Source: G942493275 sp942493275
GTDB lineage: Bacteria; Actinomycetota; Coriobacteriia; Anaerosomatales; PHET01
NCBI GenBank assembly: GCA_942493275.1
Contig: OW818687.1
Coordinates: 2,108,001 to 2,172,000, forward strand
Length of the DNA: 64,000 nucleotides
Direction of reading: 5' to 3'
Position numbers and translations under genes: made by a program. Below the pieces are notes generated by a model. That model made no database searches. It was not told the DNA's origin and worked only from the letters and a program-made list of their open reading frames with translations. Positions within the stretch are counted from its first letter, which is position 1; every line of letters starts with the position of its first letter. Shown one piece after another: positions 7,246-14,933 of the stretch.

Positions 7246-8841
7246 ATGTCCCCTGAGCCGACCCCCGCATGCGACCTCCCGGTCGATGCAACCAGGCGTC
7301 AGCCGATTCTTGAACTCAGGCACGTGACCAAACGCTTCCCCGGCGTCCTCGCCAACGAAGACGTCTCGATCGACGTCTCACCGGGCGAAGTCCTCTCATT
7401 GCTCGGAGAGAACGGAGCGGGCAAGTCCACCCTCATGAACGTCGCCTACGGCCTTCTCGAGCCCGACTCGGGTGAGATAGTCGTCGACGGCGAGGTCGTG
7501 AACATCCGCGCGCCACGCGACGCGATCGCACGGCGCATCGGTATGGTTCACCAGCACTTCATGCTCGTGGAGCCGCTCACGGTCACCGAGAACATCGTGC
7601 TCGGAATGGAGCCCACATCGGGCTTTGGCGGCGTAATCGACCGGAAGACCGCACGCAAGCGCGTCGTCGAGCTTTCCGAGCGCTACGGACTCAAGGTCGA
7701 CCCTGATGACCGCATCCGAGATCTCTCAGTAGGTAAGCAGCAGCGCGTTGAGATCTTGAAAGCTCTGTACCGAGACGCGCGCATCCTCATTCTCGACGAG
7801 CCGACTGCGGTGCTGACGCCACAGGAGGTGCGCGAGCTTTTCGAAATTGTCAGGCAGCTCGTGGACCAGGGCCTGGCGGTCGTCATCATCACCCACAAGC
7901 TCGACGAGGTGATGGCGTTCGCCGACCGGATCATCGTGATGCGCGCCGGCAAGGTCGTCGGTGAGACCACGCCGAGCGCCTGCGACGAGCAGGGTCTGGC
8001 GCGGATGATGGTCGGCCGCGACGTGGTGCTCAGTGTCGAGAAGTCGCCTGTCAAGCCCGGCGCCGACGTACTGCGCGTTGAGAACCTCCACGTGTTCGAC
8101 GACCGCAAGCTCGAGGCGCTGAAGGGTGTCTCGCTCACGGTGCGCGAGGGCGAGATCCTGGGTATCGCGGGCGTTGACGGCAACGGTCAGCGCGAGCTGG
8201 TCGAGGCCATCATGGGCCTGCGCCGCCCTCGCGAGGGATCGGTCTTCCTGCGTGACAAGGACATCACCAAAGCCGACACGCGGGACACCATCGCGGCCGG
8301 AGTTTCGCACGTCCCGGAAGATCGCCATCGCAGGGGGCTCGTCCTCGAGTTCGACTTGGTCGACAACATGGTGCTCGGAGACCACCGCAAGCCGCCTTTC
8401 GCGAAGTACGGCCTGCTGATGGATCGGGGTGCGATGAATCGTGTGGCCACGGAGCGCATCGCCGACTACGACGTGCGCACGCCGCACGAGCACGTGGCCG
8501 CGGCGAATCTCTCGGGCGGCAACCAGCAGAAGCTGGTCCTCGCCCGCGAGCTGGGCCGCAATCCCGATCTGCTCGTGGCGGCGCAGCCGACCCGCGGACT
8601 GGACGTGGGCGCCATCGAGTTCGTCCACCGACGCATCCTGGCCGAGCGGGACAGCGGCAAAGCCGTCCTCCTCGTGAGCATGGAGCTCGAAGAGGTCATG
8701 TCGCTGTCCGACAGGATCCTCGTGATGTACGAAGGCCGTATCGTCGCCGAGTTCGCAGGAGGTTCGGTGACCGAGGAAGAGCTCGGAATCCATATGACCG
8801 GAGGCAAGGGTAAGTCGAGAGGGGAGGAAGCCGATGCCTGA
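7246..8841 (+). CDS. Nucleoside-type ABC transporter, double ATP-binding protein
   Basis: A 531-residue protein with two fused ABC ATPase domains, as in the nucleoside (NupO/YufO) and sugar importers. Domain 1 (about residues 20-255) has Walker A GENGAGKST, signature LSVGKQQR and Walker B ILDEPTAVLT. Domain 2 (about 275-515) has a degenerate Walker A (GVDGNGQRE) but an intact signature LSGGNQQK, and Gln in place of the catalytic Glu in VAAQPTRGLD; both are normal for this subfamily, where one site is weak. I chose the ATG at 7246 because GGGAG precedes it by 5 bases. It overlaps the first permease by 8 bases and energises import of the ligand bound by the BMP lipoprotein. Confidence 0.92.
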   Translation: MSPEPTPACDLPVDATRRQPILELRHVTKRFPGVLANEDVSIDVSPGEVLSLLGENGAGKSTLMNVAYGLLEPDSGEIVVDGEVVNIRAPRDAIARRIGMVHQHFMLVEPLTVTENIVLGMEPTSGFGGVIDRKTARKRVVELSERYGLKVDPDDRIRDLSVGKQQRVEILKALYRDARILILDEPTAVLTPQEVRELFEIVRQLVDQGLAVVIITHKLDEVMAFADRIIVMRAGKVVGETTPSACDEQGLARMMVGRDVVLSVEKSPVKPGADVLRVENLHVFDDRKLEALKGVSLTVREGEILGIAGVDGNGQRELVEAIMGLRRPREGSVFLRDKDITKADTRDTIAAGVSHVPEDRHRRGLVLEFDLVDNMVLGDHRKPPFAKYGLLMDRGAMNRVATERIADYDVRTPHEHVAAANLSGGNQQKLVLARELGRNPDLLVAAQPTRGLDVGAIEFVHRRILAERDSGKAVLLVSMELEEVMSLSDRILVMYEGRIVAEFAGGSVTEEELGIHMTGGKGKSRGEEADA

Positions 8842-10000
8842 TCGCACCGGGCCTCCCGTCGACGAGCAGGAAGTCATAGCCCAGGAGCAAGCGGCGGCCG
8901 AGGCCGCCGAGCGGCAGAACGCCAAAGAGCAGGAGAACATCCAGCGCGCCATCCGTATCGCGACGCCATTCATCTCGGTGGCGATCGCTGTGTTGATCGG
9001 CTCGGTGATCATCCTCCTGTCGGGCGAGAGCCCGATCGAAGCGTTCTCGGCGATGTTCTACGGGGCGTTTGGAGGTGTCCGCCAGATCGGTGAGACCCTG
9101 CTGCGGGCCACCCCGCTCATCTTCACCGGCCTCGCGGTTGCCTACGGCTTCCGCTCCGGCCTCTTCAACATCGGAGCAGAGGGACAGCTCTTCCTGGGCG
9201 GTCTGGCAGCGGCGTTCGTAGGCTATTCAGTGGCCGGCCAGCCGTGGGTCGTCTCGGTACCGCTGGTATTGCTCTCTGCCATGCTGGCGGGTGCGGCATG
9301 GGCGTTCATCCCGGCGTTGATGAAGGCCAAGATCGGCGCGCACGAGGTCATCACCACGATGATGTTCACCTACATCGGACGCTATCTGGTCTCGTGGATC
9401 ATCACCGGCCCGTTCAAGGACGAGGGCGCCATTCCGCAGTCGCCGGAACTGCCGGTCACGAGCCAGCTGCCGCGCATCTCCGACGTGTTCAGCTTCGTAG
9501 AGCCCAACAGGGCGCACCTGGGCATCATCCTCGGCGTGATCGCGGCCGTGGTGGTCTGGTGGATCCTGCGCAGCACAGTGCTCGGCTTCGAGGCGCGTGC
9601 GGTCGGCTTCAACCCCTTCGCCTCCGAGACGGGCGGCGTGTCGGTTGCGACAACCACCGTCAAGTCGCTGTGCCTGTCCGGCTCGCTGGCGGGACTCGCC
9701 GGAGCCGTCGAGGTTATGGGAGTCCATCACCGGCTGTTCGACCAGTTCTCGTCCGGCTTCGGGTTCACCGGAATCGCCGTTGCGCTGCTCGCGAAGAACA
9801 ATCCGCTCGGTGTCATCGCCGCCGCGATCCTGTTTGGCGCGCTGTCAGCCGGCGCCGGCACGATGCAGCTCGAGGCAGACGTGTCCCAGAAGGTCATCAC
9901 GATCATCCAGGGCATCATCATCTTCCTGGTGGGGGCCGAGACGATCGTGACGTGGGCCGTGGCCCGATTCCGTTCGAGGAAGGAGGCCGCCGATGTTTAG
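8834..10000 (+). CDS. Nucleoside-type ABC transporter permease 1
   Basis: A 388-residue inner-membrane permease of the branched-chain/nucleoside family (YufP-like). The first 40 residues are a hydrophilic, glutamine- and glutamate-rich cytoplasmic tail. About eight to ten membrane segments follow. The signature YGFRSGLFNIGAEGQLFLGG near residue 100 is the conserved motif of this family, and the coupling region GLAGAVEVMGVHHR lies near 290. The ATG is preceded by GGGGAGGAA. It overlaps both neighbours by 8 bases, so the three membrane-complex genes are translationally coupled. It would form a heterodimer with the product of the next gene. Confidence 0.9.
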   Translation: MPDRTGPPVDEQEVIAQEQAAAEAAERQNAKEQENIQRAIRIATPFISVAIAVLIGSVIILLSGESPIEAFSAMFYGAFGGVRQIGETLLRATPLIFTGLAVAYGFRSGLFNIGAEGQLFLGGLAAAFVGYSVAGQPWVVSVPLVLLSAMLAGAAWAFIPALMKAKIGAHEVITTMMFTYIGRYLVSWIITGPFKDEGAIPQSPELPVTSQLPRISDVFSFVEPNRAHLGIILGVIAAVVVWWILRSTVLGFEARAVGFNPFASETGGVSVATTTVKSLCLSGSLAGLAGAVEVMGVHHRLFDQFSSGFGFTGIAVALLAKNNPLGVIAAAILFGALSAGAGTMQLEADVSQKVITIIQGIIIFLVGAETIVTWAVARFRSRKEAADV

Positions 10001-10949
10001 CGAGATCGTGACACCCGAGCTGTTCGCGTCAGCGGTCAGGCTTGCGACCCCCATCGCGCTGGCGGCTATGGGCGCCGTCATCTGCGAGCGTTCGGGCGTC
10101 GTCAACATCGCGATGGAAGGGCTGATGCTCGTCTCGGCGTTCTTCGGCATCGTGGCGACCATCTTCACCGGCAACGCCTGGATCGGCGTGTTCGCGGCGA
10201 TGTTGGCGTCGACGATCTTTGCGGCGCTGCACGCGTGGGCATCGGTCAATCTGCGTTCCGATCAGGTCATCTCCGGTACGGCGATCAACATCCTCGCGCT
10301 TGGCATCACGGGCTTCTTGATGGAGACGATCTTCGGCCACCCCGGTACGACCGACCCGGTGCCGACCATCGGCCCGGTGTTCGACTTCCCGACGGGCGGC
10401 GAGGGCCTGCTCGGTACGATCTGGGTATGGATCGACACCGTCTTCCTCAGCTACACCCCGCTCGTCTACGTGGGCATGTTCAGCGCCGTGTTCCTTACCT
10501 GGGCGATGTATCGCACGCGCTGGGGCCTGAGGCTCCGGGCGCTGGGCGAGCACCCTCGTGCGGCTGACACTGTTGGCGTAGGCGTGCTGCGCGGCCGCTG
10601 GATGGCGGTGCTTATCTCGGGGATGATGGCCGGTCTCGCGGGCGCGAACCTGACTCTCGAGCAGGTCGGCTCCTTCACCGAGAACATGACGAACGGCCGA
10701 GGGTTCATCGCGCTGGCCGCCAACATCTTTGGACGTTGGATCCCGGGAGGCGCGTACGCCGCGTCATTGCTGTTCGGATTCGCCGACGCACTGCAGCTCA
10801 AGCTGCAGCTCTTCAGCGACGTGATCGACATCCCGCCGCAGTTCTTCCTGATGCTGCCGTACCTGCTCACCGTCATCGTGCTCGCGGGTGTCGTGGGTCG
10901 TGCTGTGGCTCCGGCCGCGGTCGGCAAGCCCTACAAGGTCAAGGGCTGA
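9993..10949 (+). CDS. Nucleoside-type ABC transporter permease 2
   Basis: A 318-residue permease, the second half of the heterodimeric channel (YufQ-like). It opens with TPIALAAMGAVICERSGVVNIAMEGLMLV, which carries the family motif for a re-entrant segment, and has about eight membrane helices. The LRSDQVISGTAINILALG segment near residue 85 and GRGFIALAANIFGRW near 230 are conserved positions in nucleoside-type permeases. AAGGAGG lies 6 bases before the ATG, inside the end of permease 1. The specificity (guanosine, inosine or another purine nucleoside) is inferred from the BMP subunit and is not shown by sequence alone. Confidence 0.9.
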   Translation: MFSEIVTPELFASAVRLATPIALAAMGAVICERSGVVNIAMEGLMLVSAFFGIVATIFTGNAWIGVFAAMLASTIFAALHAWASVNLRSDQVISGTAINILALGITGFLMETIFGHPGTTDPVPTIGPVFDFPTGGEGLLGTIWVWIDTVFLSYTPLVYVGMFSAVFLTWAMYRTRWGLRLRALGEHPRAADTVGVGVLRGRWMAVLISGMMAGLAGANLTLEQVGSFTENMTNGRGFIALAANIFGRWIPGGAYAASLLFGFADALQLKLQLFSDVIDIPPQFFLMLPYLLTVIVLAGVVGRAVAPAAVGKPYKVKG

Positions 10950-10955
10950 GTCTCG

Positions 10956-11198
10956 GTGCGCGGCTCGGGTCTCGCTCGTACGGCGCTGTGGGCCTCCACC
11001 TGGGCGCTCGGTGTCGGCATAGGCGTGGCCCTGGGCGCGTACCTCACGGCGGTCAGCGGTTCCGGCGCGCCGGGCGTAGAGTCGCTCGACCTGTCTGAGA
11101 TCCTGTGGATGCCGCTCGCGTCAGCGGGCGCTGTCTTCGTGGCGTTGTTCCTGGTCCGAATCGTCGTCGACGCCATCGCGGGCCGCCTGCGCGCGTAG
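10956..11198 (+). CDS. Small membrane protein of unknown function
   Basis: An 80-residue protein with two predicted membrane helices, about residues 10-32 and 50-72, joined by a short loop with one acidic patch (ESLDLSE). It starts with GTG six bases after the permease 2 stop, so it is probably the last gene of the importer operon. No Shine-Dalgarno sequence is evident apart from a G-rich stretch in the permease end. I do not recognise a family. Its last 78 bases overlap antisense with the small minus-strand gene at 11121-11360; both frames look like membrane proteins, so one of the two boundaries could be wrong. Confidence 0.5.
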   Translation: MRGSGLARTALWASTWALGVGIGVALGAYLTAVSGSGAPGVESLDLSEILWMPLASAGAVFVALFLVRIVVDAIAGRLRA

Positions 11199-11360
11199 GT
11201 ATGCTCCCATCGCCGCCGCTCCCACTACGACGACAAGCACGATGGCGTCGTCAGGCAACTGCGGGGTGAAGTCGCCGCGGATGAGCGAGCGCACGAGGTA
11301 GGCTGCCGCCGGCAGTGCCAGCACCGCCCATATCGGTATCCTGAAGCTGGGTCGGATCAC
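11121..11360 (-). CDS. Small membrane protein coupled to DUF4349 lipoprotein gene
   Basis: A 79-residue protein with two hydrophobic segments (about residues 8-26 and 40-56) and a charged, acidic C-terminal tail rich in Asp, Glu and Gln. It begins with a GTG that overlaps the stop of the upstream lipoprotein gene by 4 bases (GTGA), the classical arrangement for translational coupling, and this is the main support for it. No family is recognised. The 3' end overlaps a plus-strand small membrane gene by 78 bases. It may assist or be co-regulated with the DUF4349 lipoprotein, which is inference from position. Confidence 0.5.
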   Translation of the reverse strand: MIRPSFRIPIWAVLALPAAAYLVRSLIRGDFTPQLPDDAIVLVVVVGAAAMGAYLRAQAARDGVDDDSDQEQRHEDSAR

Positions 11361-12346
11361 TCTACGGTCTCCGCGGGCTCATCGGCGTCGGTCGTGCTCT
11401 CCGCGCGGCGACGGCGGCGTGCCATGAAGACCCACAGCATGATTCCGAGCACGATCCACACCGGGGCCAGGGCGATGACGGCGACGATGATGGTGTTGAC
11501 GACCGCAACCGCACCGCGGATGCCGTTGGTGATCGCCTCCGAGAAGCCCCACGAGGCGCCGCCCGGGGAGACGACGGGCGCAGGCTCAGACATCGAGACA
11601 GTCAGCGTCGCCTTTGCGGCCTGACGCTTGAGGTACGTGAGCTGGGCATCCATCGACTCAATCTCGCCGCGCACGCGAGAGAGCTCCTGCCCGACCGCGA
11701 GCACGTCGCTGATCTTGACCGCGCGCTTCATCAGCTCTCGGAGCTGGGCCTCTTCGACCTTCAGGTTCTTGAGCCGCGCGTCCAGGTCGATGACCTGCTC
11801 GGTGACGTCGTTGGCGTTTGTGCTTTGGGAGATGAGCGTGCCGAGCTTCTCGATGCGGGCCTGCAGCGCCTCGACCTTCTCGGCGGGGACGCGCATCGTG
11901 ATGACGGCGGTCTTGGGACCCTCAGCAGCACCTTCCGAGTAGGCCATCGGGTCGACGTAGCCAGTGCTGATGCTCAGGTCGGAGATCTCGGCCCCGTTGG
12001 CCTTGACGGCCGACTTCAGACCGGTGAGTGCGGCGTCCAGCTTGTCGACGCGCATGTCCATGCTGCCGACGGTCACTATGTACTTGTCGTCTGCGGAGAT
12101 TACCGCGTCGGCACCCGCTGAGCTCCGCTGCTCATCGGCCATCGGTTCAGACCCCGCGGCGCCATACTGGTCGGTAACCGACATGTCTTTGGGGGCTTCG
12201 AGCGGAACTGCGCTCGGTGCGACGGCCGACTCGGGTGACTCGGCTTGGTTGAACGCTCCGCAGCCTATGAGGCTCGCGGCCATGATCGCCAGCAGAGCCG
12301 CACATGCGATCCGCTTCAGCACTCGTGGGTTCATGGCGTTGCTCAT
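11357..12346 (-). CDS. DUF4349 lipoprotein
   Basis: A 329-residue membrane-anchored lipoprotein of the DUF4349 family. The signal peptide ends in a lipobox ASLIGC with Cys29. A low-complexity Ala/Ser/Pro region follows, then the DUF4349 domain from about residue 85, including a long amphipathic coiled coil near 155-235 (VEALQARIEKLGTLISQS through SRVRGEIESMDAQLTYLKRQ). A single membrane helix near 285-310 and a basic tail RRRRR end the protein, so it is held at both ends of the envelope. GGAGGG lies before the ATG at 12346, which decides the start over the longer frame beginning at 12418. Function is unknown; the family is often linked to cell-envelope maintenance. Confidence 0.82.
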   Translation of the reverse strand: MSNAMNPRVLKRIACAALLAIMAASLIGCGAFNQAESPESAVAPSAVPLEAPKDMSVTDQYGAAGSEPMADEQRSSAGADAVISADDKYIVTVGSMDMRVDKLDAALTGLKSAVKANGAEISDLSISTGYVDPMAYSEGAAEGPKTAVITMRVPAEKVEALQARIEKLGTLISQSTNANDVTEQVIDLDARLKNLKVEEAQLRELMKRAVKISDVLAVGQELSRVRGEIESMDAQLTYLKRQAAKATLTVSMSEPAPVVSPGGASWGFSEAITNGIRGAVAVVNTIIVAVIALAPVWIVLGIMLWVFMARRRRRAESTTDADEPAETVE

Positions 12347-12369
12347 CTCGAATCCCTCCCGTGGTCCGC

Positions 12370-12410
12370 ACAAACAAAGACGCCCGCGCCTGTCATTCGA
12401 GGCGGGGCGT
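12370..12410 (-). terminator. Intrinsic terminator after the 45-residue membrane peptide gene
   Basis: On the minus strand an 11-bp stem with one bulge (12400-12410 pairing with 12380-12391) is followed directly by TCTTTGTTTG (12370-12379). This is a proper hairpin plus U-rich tract. It lies 31 bases past the stop of the small gene at 12442 and upstream of the DUF4349 start, so it separates the two units. Confidence 0.65.
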
Positions 12411-12441
12411 CCGGTCAAGCAGGCGTTCGAGACGAAAGCTG

Positions 12442-12579
12442 TTAGGCCCCCGCCTCGTTCTTCTCGCGCTTCTTGAGGACCTTCGCGGAGTAGGCGCCCA
12501 GTGCGACGCCGATCGCCACGACGGCGAAGAAGGCAAGAATGAGGACATTGACGACAGCTGCAGGCCAGTTAGCGGTCAT
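12442..12579 (-). CDS. 45-residue single-pass membrane peptide
   Basis: A small open frame encoding 45 residues, with the ATG at 12577-12579 and TAA at 12442-12444. The product starts MTANWPAAVVNVLILAFF, has one strong membrane helix (about residues 8-30) and ends in a basic, charged tail (SAKVLKKREKNE), an N-out/C-in single-pass design. The case for it being real is strong: GGAGGT stands about ten bases before the ATG, a TTGCCG-N17-TAGAAT promoter lies upstream and an intrinsic terminator downstream. I know no family for it; small subunits of transporters or oxidases look like this. It is divergent from the dcw cluster. Confidence 0.65.
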   Translation of the reverse strand: MTANWPAAVVNVLILAFFAVVAIGVALGAYSAKVLKKREKNEAGA

Positions 12580-12621
12580 GCGGTTCGTTCACCTCCGAGT
12601 CGAGGGGAGTGCTCCCACACG

Positions 12622-12650
12622 ATTCTATACGGAGGTGCGCTGGTCGGCAA
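12622..12650 (-). promoter_or_regulatory. Promoter of the 45-residue peptide gene
   Basis: On the minus strand TTGCCG (12650-12645) and TAGAAT (12627-12622) are 17 bp apart, a good sigma-70 arrangement. The predicted start of transcription is near 12615, giving a leader of about 36 bases that contains the GGAGGT ribosome-binding site. Confidence 0.5.
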
Positions 12651-12685
12651 ACCGCAGGTGCCAACGTCTCTCTTCACCTGTCAAC

Positions 12686-12702
12686 CGGGCGACCGTCGCC
12701 CG
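12686..12702. repeat. Perfect palindrome in the mraZ upstream region
   Basis: CGGGCGA at 12686-12692 and TCGCCCG at 12696-12702 form a perfect 7-bp inverted repeat around a 3-base centre. It could be a regulator-binding site for either divergent unit or a short hairpin in an upstream transcript. No known operator is recognised. Confidence 0.35.
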
Positions 12703-12828
12703 TCAGGAGTTATGACGCTCGCGCGGTGCTTCAGGTTCACGCGATTCCCCGATGATTGTCCGCTCACGGCGGCGTCGCCGGAGTCTGTGGGGGATGCGGT
12801 ATCCTTCCGGTGTGATGATTTCCCATGA

Positions 12829-12862
12829 GAGTGTTGCAATGTGGGACGAAGTGTCATAGTGT
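12829..12862 (+). promoter_or_regulatory. MraZ-box array overlapping the dcw promoter
   Basis: GTG triplets occur at 12831, 12841 and 12851, exactly 10 bp apart, in the contexts AGTGTTGCA, ATGTGGGAC and AAGTGTCAT; a further GTG is at 12859. MraZ proteins from other bacteria bind direct repeats of this kind (GTGGG or AAGTG cores) with one helical turn between them, just upstream of their own gene. TTGCAA at 12834-12839 and TAGTGT at 12857-12862, 17 bp apart, form a candidate promoter inside the array, so binding would block transcription of the whole cluster. Confidence 0.6.
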
Positions 12863-12933
12863 TGCACTTGCAGGGAGGGGGCTCCGCAGCAATGGGGGTG
12901 TCCTCGGGAGCTCAAAGGCGGAGGGGGGCGACG

Positions 12934-13368
12934 ATGTTTCTCGGTGAATACCAGCACACGCTGGACGCCAAGGGTCGCGTCTCACTGCCCGCTCGCTTCC
13001 GGAACCAGCTGTCCGGCACGGTCACCGTCGCCAAGGGCCTGGATCACTCCTTGTACGTGTTCGCGCCGGAGGACTACGAAGGATTCATGACGGACCTGAT
13101 CGCCAAGTCGGACTTCAATCCGAAGGTTCGCGAGGTTCGTCGGTTCTTCGCTTCAGGCGCCGTCGAGGTCGACCTTGACTCGGCTGGACGCGTCTCGCTC
13201 ACCCCGAACCTTCGGGCGTGGGCGAAGCTCGAGAAGGACGTCGTCGTGATCGGAAGCGGCGACCGGATCGAGATGTGGGACGCCGCGAACTGGGCCGCAT
13301 ACAACGGCGAGACCGCGGAGGGCATCGAAGACCTTGCTCAGGAGCTGGCCGAGGCCGGACTCCTCTAA
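12934..13368 (+). CDS. mraZ: Transcriptional regulator MraZ
   Basis: A 144-residue DNA-binding protein that represses the dcw cluster. It has the two SpoVT/AbrB-like repeats of the family: MFLGEYQHTLDAKGRVSLP at residues 1-19, and EVDLDSAGRVSLTP near residues 80-93, each with the conserved DxxGR core. Length is normal. I started it at the ATG with GGAGGGGGG 5 bases upstream; the open frame reaching back to 12841 runs through the operator and is not coding. MraZ usually assembles into a ring that recognises tandem repeats such as those at 12829-12862. It is followed after 9 bases by rsmH. Confidence 0.96.
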   Translation: MFLGEYQHTLDAKGRVSLPARFRNQLSGTVTVAKGLDHSLYVFAPEDYEGFMTDLIAKSDFNPKVREVRRFFASGAVEVDLDSAGRVSLTPNLRAWAKLEKDVVVIGSGDRIEMWDAANWAAYNGETAEGIEDLAQELAEAGLL

Positions 13369-13377
13369 GGATTGAAA

Positions 13378-14328
13378 ATGGAATACCGGCACACCCCAGT
13401 TTTGCTGGCCGAGGTCACACAGCACCTATCACCGCACCCCGGTTCGATCGTCGTCGATTGCACCTTAGGCGGGGCAGGACACGCGAAACGGCTTGTAGAC
13501 CTCATCGCACCCACGGGAATTCTCGTGGGCATCGACCAAGATGACGTAGCACTTGACGCAGCAGCAGTCACACTACGCCTCGGCCAGCAAGAACCTCCGG
13601 CGAAAGTCGTCCTGCTCAAGGGCAACTTCGCCAACCTAGATGAGCTTCTCGTGGAGGCGGGAGTCCCGTACGTCGACGGGATCCTCATGGATCTCGGCGT
13701 TTCGTCTCCACAGCTCGATGTTGCCGAGCGAGGGTTCTCCTTTAAGGCGGACGCCCCGCTGGACATGCGGATGGATCCGGGTCATCAGACTCTAACCGCA
13801 GCAGAGGTCGTAGCAGATTACTCGGCATCAGACCTCGCCCGGATTATCCGTGACTATGGTGAGGACCGGTGGGCGTCGCGCATCGCAGAATTCATCGTAG
13901 CCGCGCGCGCCCGCCGACCCCTCACGACAACCGGCGACCTCGTTGACGTGATCAAGGCCGCCATACCGGCCTCGGCGCGCCGCTCGGGCGGACACCCCGC
14001 CAAGAAGACCTTCCAGGCGCTTCGCATCGAGGTCAACGACGAGCTCGGGTCACTCGAACGCGGTCTCCAGGCTGCGATTCGATGGCTCGCCCCCGGAGGC
14101 AGAGTGGCGGTCATCAGCTACCACTCGCTTGAGGACAGAATCGTGAAACGCGCGTTTGCGGGTCACGCACAGAGGTGTACGTGTCCACCGGATCTTCCGG
14201 TCTGCACGTGTGGGAATGAGCCGGTACTCCGCGTCCTCACCCGCAAGGCGATCGTTCCGAGCGCCAGCGAGATCGAGGACAACCCGCGTGCCCGAAGCGC
14301 GAAGCTGAGGGTCGCCGAGAAACTGTAG
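13378..14328 (+). CDS. rsmH: 16S rRNA (cytosine-1402-N4)-methyltransferase
   Basis: A 316-residue SAM-dependent methyltransferase (formerly MraW) that N4-methylates C1402 of 16S rRNA in the decoding centre. The N-terminus EYRHTPVLLAEV, the SAM-binding stretch VDCTLGGAGHA near residue 25, GILMDLGVSSPQLD near residue 100 and the C-terminal VISYHSLEDRIVKR near 245 are family hallmarks. A cysteine-rich insert (CTCPPDLPVCTCG) near residue 270 is also typical. The ATG at 13378 has AAGG 7 bases upstream, preferred over the TTG six bases earlier. It is the second gene in the dcw cluster, as in most bacteria. Confidence 0.97.
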   Translation: MEYRHTPVLLAEVTQHLSPHPGSIVVDCTLGGAGHAKRLVDLIAPTGILVGIDQDDVALDAAAVTLRLGQQEPPAKVVLLKGNFANLDELLVEAGVPYVDGILMDLGVSSPQLDVAERGFSFKADAPLDMRMDPGHQTLTAAEVVADYSASDLARIIRDYGEDRWASRIAEFIVAARARRPLTTTGDLVDVIKAAIPASARRSGGHPAKKTFQALRIEVNDELGSLERGLQAAIRWLAPGGRVAVISYHSLEDRIVKRAFAGHAQRCTCPPDLPVCTCGNEPVLRVLTRKAIVPSASEIEDNPRARSAKLRVAEKL

Positions 14329-14371
14329 CCAGGCTGGCTCAGACCAGCTAATCGTAGAAGGAGGTGACGAC

Positions 14372-14908
14372 GTGGGTCTTCCTGCCCGGAAGCTTGATGC
14401 ACCGGCGAGCAAGGCGCGTACGCCGCACCTCCGCGTCGTCAAGAGCGCGCCCAAGAAGGCTCGCACGCGTGGGTCGTCCAAAGCAGCGAGTGCGCAGGCC
14501 GCCCGCCGCGCATTCAGGTTCTTCACCGTGTTCGCGATTACGTTCGCGTTGCTCGGCGTGGGCCGTGTCTGGCTCTCGGTCGAGGCCGCAGAGGCGTCTA
14601 TGGCCGCCAATGAGCTGCGCAATCGCATCGAGTCCGAGCGTTACGAGGGTGACATGCTCGAGGTGCGCCAAAGCGCGCTGGGCTCGCCGTCACGGATTCG
14701 CGCGATCGCCGGTCAGGCGATGGGCATGGCCCCTGCGGGCGATGTGACCTATCTTGAACTCGGACAGGCCAGCGTGGCCGAGGCCGACGAGGGCGTCCGC
14801 CCGGTTCGATCGGGTTTCGAGAAGGTTCTTTCAGACGTGATGGATCTCGCCGCAGGTGAGGCCGAGGTCCTGTTGGTTGGCGATGTCGGACTCGCGTCGA
14901 CGCGGTGA
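14372..14908 (+). CDS. ftsL: FtsL-like septum protein
   Basis: A 178-residue bitopic membrane protein in the position always held by ftsL between rsmH and ftsI. It has a basic cytoplasmic tail of about 48 residues, one membrane helix (about 50-68), then a short coiled coil (residues 70-95) and an extracytoplasmic tail. The segment LGSPSRIRAIAGQAMGMAP near residue 105 corresponds to the conserved FtsL end motif (a helix ending before a L/M-P turn). The tail beyond 130 is unusually long. AAGGAGGTGA lies 4 bases before the GTG. Assignment rests on topology and synteny, since FtsL sequence is poorly conserved; FtsB-like is the alternative. Confidence 0.82.
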   Translation: MGLPARKLDAPASKARTPHLRVVKSAPKKARTRGSSKAASAQAARRAFRFFTVFAITFALLGVGRVWLSVEAAEASMAANELRNRIESERYEGDMLEVRQSALGSPSRIRAIAGQAMGMAPAGDVTYLELGQASVAEADEGVRPVRSGFEKVLSDVMDLAAGEAEVLLVGDVGLASTR

Positions 14909-14933
14909 CGCGGGCGACAGAAGGGGAGGGAGT

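Larger units (their letters stand above)
12580..12933. other. Divergent regulatory region between the small peptide gene and mraZ
   Basis: These 354 bases hold no convincing gene. They contain the minus-strand promoter at 12622-12650, a perfect 17-base palindrome at 12686-12702, the MraZ-box array and candidate dcw promoter at 12829-12862, and the mraZ ribosome-binding site near 12920-12930. Open frames running through it on both strands have no family resemblance. Confidence 0.7.

Noticed and set aside
12304..12828. A plus-strand frame of 174 codons before mraZ
   Set aside because: It runs through the DUF4349 start, a terminator and a promoter region, with no ribosome-binding site and no family resemblance.
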